A DNA stretch of 6,684 nt. It comes from Candidatus Poseidonia sp. (GTDB lineage: Archaea; Thermoplasmatota; Poseidoniia; Poseidoniales; Poseidoniaceae). Made by a program: the position numbers and the translations under genes. The stretch lies in contig JALRLQ010000081.1 in NCBI GenBank assembly GCA_023254365.1, positions 1 to 6,684 of the forward strand, read 5' to 3'. This document shows positions 5,001 to 6,684 of the stretch, piece after piece. Within the stretch, counting starts at the first letter, position 1; every line of letters starts with the position of its first letter. The notes beneath the pieces are model-generated. The model had not been told where the DNA came from. It saw only the letters and a program-made list of their open reading frames with translations, and made no database searches.

Positions 5001-6064
5001 GCAGAACGGTCACGATTGGCGTGCTGTTGGCCCTCCTCGTTTGCACCTTGCCCCCTGCGATGGCGTGTGAAACGGAAGTCGCCAACGCCCTCGAGGGAAA
5101 ATTTCCTTCACCGACGGGGATTTCACCCAACAAAGACGAGTCAATTCGGGAGTCGGTTCGTCTTGCTGAAGTCGGCCAACATGTCGGTCGTGAAATGCTC
5201 TGGCAAGTGTTGATGGGGGCCAACCTCAGCGAGCGGGCCATCGCCGACGAAATTGACCGAGCGATGATCGAAAACGGCTCGAATCCGGAATGGCCTTCGT
5301 TCTCAACCATCGTCGCCTCTGGGGCCAACGGTGCCATCCCCCACGGCGACCCCGCCAACGATGGAGCGGGACCAAAGCAGGTTCTCGTCGGTGACGTGGT
5401 CGTAATTGACCTGGGTGGTCGCGTCAATGATTGGGTCAGCGACGTCACCCGAACGTACGTGGTCGGTGGGACGACCAATGCCACCATCATCAAAGCCTAC
5501 ATGGCGGTCTACGACGCTCAAAACCTCACCTTCCCCTTGATTGAGGCAGGAACCCCAGCATGGGCGTTGGACGATGTGGCGCGCACCCACATTGAGGAAC
5601 AAGGCTTTGGTGAACACTTCATTCACTCCCTCGGCCATGGTTTTGGCGTGTGTGTTCACGAACCTCCTCTGCTGTCCGGTGGAACCGATGACCCGTTGTT
5701 CGGACTCTCGTACAATCAACAGCCCCTTGCTCCCTACGACGCCATCACCATCGAGCCCGGCATCTACCTTGACGGGTGGTTTGGCATTCGTATTGAAGAC
5801 GATTTTTTGGTCAACCAAGAAGACCATGAATTCCTGACGTCGGAGCTACCACGCGATTTGGATTGGTTCATGATCACCCGCGACGATTACGATGCGTCGC
5901 TGGCCTTCACGCCTCAACCTGATGAACAGGTGGAAAGCAACAGCCTGCCCGTCCCAGTTGGGTTGATTGAAATCGTTTCGCTGGTCGGCCTGGCAGGCTG
6001 GCGCCATCGCCAGTCAACCGGGTTTGAATCAGAGCAGGGTACGCTCAGCGATGATGAACCGTGA
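4991..6064 (+). CDS. Exported, membrane-anchored M24 family metallopeptidase (Xaa-Pro peptidase-like)
   Basis: This 357-residue enzyme has the pita-bread fold signature of M24 peptidases, which use two metal ions to cleave N-terminal residues, often before proline. All five expected metal ligands are present: Asp140 (VVIDLGG), Asp151 (VSDVTRTY), His216 (HSLGHGFG), Glu255 (TIEPGIY) and Glu269 (RIEDDF). His118 (IPHGD) and His223 (VHEPP) fit the conserved substrate-side histidines. SGANGAIPHG favours the Xaa-Pro peptidase branch over methionine aminopeptidase, and an exported location also argues against the latter. Residues 1-25 are a signal peptide ending AMA before Cys26. The catalytic domain begins near residue 48, so the N-terminal creatinase-type domain common in Xaa-Pro peptidases is absent. 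After a polar linker (about 300-317), LPVPVGLIEIVSLVGLAG and the basic WRHR form a C-terminal anchor, so the enzyme should act outside the membrane. The first ATG (4991) is used; ATG 4997 is equally possible. No clear TATA box is seen. Confidence 0.9.
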   Translation: MFMGRTVTIGVLLALLVCTLPPAMACETEVANALEGKFPSPTGISPNKDESIRESVRLAEVGQHVGREMLWQVLMGANLSERAIADEIDRAMIENGSNPEWPSFSTIVASGANGAIPHGDPANDGAGPKQVLVGDVVVIDLGGRVNDWVSDVTRTYVVGGTTNATIIKAYMAVYDAQNLTFPLIEAGTPAWALDDVARTHIEEQGFGEHFIHSLGHGFGVCVHEPPLLSGGTDDPLFGLSYNQQPLAPYDAITIEPGIYLDGWFGIRIEDDFLVNQEDHEFLTSELPRDLDWFMITRDDYDASLAFTPQPDEQVESNSLPVPVGLIEIVSLVGLAGWRHRQSTGFESEQGTLSDDEP

Positions 6065-6194
6065 CCGTGCCGCACACACGACACCAAACTTTGGTTCCGT
6101 CCTTCCGAGGGGTAACGCCAGCGATGTCAATGCTGGCTCCGCACTCGCACCTGACCACGTTCTCCATGGGGCTGGCGAAGCAGAGGGGCTTCAT
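6045..6194 (-). CDS. Small zinc-ribbon protein
   Basis: Forty-nine codons from ATG 6194 end at a TGA at 6045-6047. The product contains RCECG (Cys16, Cys18) and WCRVCG (Cys38, Cys41), giving CxCG-x19-CxxCG, a four-cysteine zinc ribbon with a charged hairpin between (TPRKDGTK). It ends in the basic sequence VHHR. A second in-frame ATG at 6167 would give 40 residues and keeps all four zinc ligands; neither start has a good ribosome-binding site. The gene begins 12 bases after the stop of the methyltransferase gene, in the same frame, so the two are probably cotranscribed. Its last 20 bases overlap the 3' end of the convergent peptidase gene. Zinc ribbons this small usually bind nucleic acid or protein partners; a link to tRNA modification is only suggested by context. 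Confidence 0.72.
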   Translation of the reverse strand: MKPLCFASPMENVVRCECGASIDIAGVTPRKDGTKVWCRVCGTVTVHHR

Positions 6195-6206
6195 CAAGTG
6201 AACGCT

Positions 6207-6684
6207 TCAATCCCATGTGATGAAGGTCTGAAACAACACGAAGCATTTGGTGGTGGAGAAGCCTTTGATCTCGGTCACGCTTGTGTCCGCGGGTAGGCCG
6301 CCGGCCTGCTTCACCAGTGCTTCTAATTGTGCGGCCCTTTCTTCGAATGTGCTGCGTTCCACGATGGCCCAGCCTCGCAACAGGCAAAGGCCCCGGGGGA
6401 CGAAAAGATCGAAGAGATCGGGGAGATGTTCGAAACTGTCGTGAGGTAGGTTCACGAGGACGACGTGCGCTTGTTTTGAAAGCCCATCGTCCTCTTTCCA
6501 CGTCCTTGCGTCTCGACACACCACCGTTGACGGATTCAATGCGTCCTCGTGCTTCGCCGTCCATGCTTGCAGATTCCGCTTCATCAAGTCAACCGCTTTG
6601 GGATTGAGGTCCCCAACGAGGTACCCCCGAAGAAGGCCGGGCTCGGCCAGTAGCAGAGGAAGTGAAGGGCCGACACCCGCATAG
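6207..6684 (-). CDS. Trm5/TYW2-family class I methyltransferase, C-terminal part (N-terminus beyond window edge)
   Basis: The frame is open from the window edge to a TGA at 6207-6209, giving 158 residues of a Rossmann-fold S-adenosylmethionine-dependent methyltransferase. The order of motifs matches archaeal Trm5, which methylates N1 of guanosine 37 in tRNA. AGVGP at the edge is the SAM-binding loop. GDLNPKAVDLMKRNL is the second strand with the ribose-binding acidic residue. CRDAR holds the acidic residue near the adenine. VVLVNLPHDSFEHL contains the NLP catalytic-site motif. A C-terminal strand pair (EIKGF and FVLFQTFI) closes the fold. The related TYW2/Taw2 enzymes of wyosine synthesis share these motifs, and the missing N-terminal domain is needed to tell them apart. 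The segment after NLPH (RGLCLLRGWAIVER) differs from the GGxIHYY seen in typical Trm5. It lies directly upstream of a zinc-ribbon gene. Confidence 0.8.
   Translation of the reverse strand, partial: YAGVGPSLPLLLAEPGLLRGYLVGDLNPKAVDLMKRNLQAWTAKHEDALNPSTVVCRDARTWKEDDGLSKQAHVVLVNLPHDSFEHLPDLFDLFVPRGLCLLRGWAIVERSTFEERAAQLEALVKQAGGLPADTSVTEIKGFSTTKCFVLFQTFITWD

Noticed and set aside
4198..5070. A 290-codon open frame on the plus strand
   Set aside because: It lies opposite GuaAa and the start of the surface-protein gene, shows no recognisable domain, and is the kind of antisense frame expected from GC-rich codon use.
4915..5493. Upstream extension of the GuaAa reading frame to 391 residues
   Set aside because: The extension is antisense to the start of the peptidase gene, which has clear protein signatures. 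GuaAa homology begins at ATG 4914, which has its own GTGA ribosome-binding candidate.
5303..5827. A 174-codon minus-strand frame inside the peptidase gene
   Set aside because: It is antisense to the catalytic core of the M24 peptidase and shows no domain of its own.

Overview
The window looks like a stretch of archaeal chromosome, most plausibly from a marine planktonic euryarchaeon of the Poseidoniales (Marine Group II) type. The evidence is mixed. Directly visible are a stand-alone glutamine amidotransferase subunit of the archaeal two-subunit GMP synthase, a Trm5-like methyltransferase, archaeal TATA-like boxes about 27 bases before inferred transcript starts, and very acidic secreted proteins ending in a single membrane helix plus a few arginines. 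The assignment to Marine Group II is an inference from this combination and from the style of the surface proteins; no phylogenetic test was possible. The DNA is moderately GC-rich and tightly packed, and no gene-free stretch exceeds about 100 bases.

Layout. (1) 1-363, minus: the N-terminal part of an unidentified cytoplasmic, disordered protein with twelve Ser-Gly-Pro-Pro repeats; its C-terminus lies outside the window. (2) 430-504, plus: tRNA-Asp(GUC) with an encoded CCA, divergent from the previous gene and apparently sharing a TATA-like element with it. (3) 4222 down to 505, minus: a two-gene unit. The first gene encodes a 950-residue, extraordinarily acidic, exported and C-terminally anchored surface protein with three stripped-down LDL-receptor class A modules. 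The second encodes a 280-residue four-helix membrane protein with two large external loops. Neither has a function I can name. (4) 4914-4318, minus: GuaAa, the glutaminase subunit of GMP synthase. (5) 4991-6064, plus: an M24 (Xaa-Pro peptidase-like) metallopeptidase with a signal peptide and a C-terminal anchor, divergent from GuaAa. (6) 6684-6045, minus: the C-terminal 158 residues of a Trm5/TYW2-family methyltransferase, followed 12 bases later and in the same frame by a 49-residue zinc-ribbon protein that overlaps the end of the peptidase gene by 20 bases.

How it fits together. Most of the coding capacity goes to cell-surface biology: a large calcium-binding-like surface protein, its membrane partner candidate, and an anchored secreted peptidase. 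This fits a heterotroph that breaks down proteins outside the cell. The rest is housekeeping: purine synthesis, tRNA-Asp and tRNA modification. The best candidate for something undescribed is the surface-protein/membrane-protein pair, in particular its LDL-A-like modules. These keep only the two cysteines that form the C2-C5 disulfide in the classic domain, plus the acidic calcium site.
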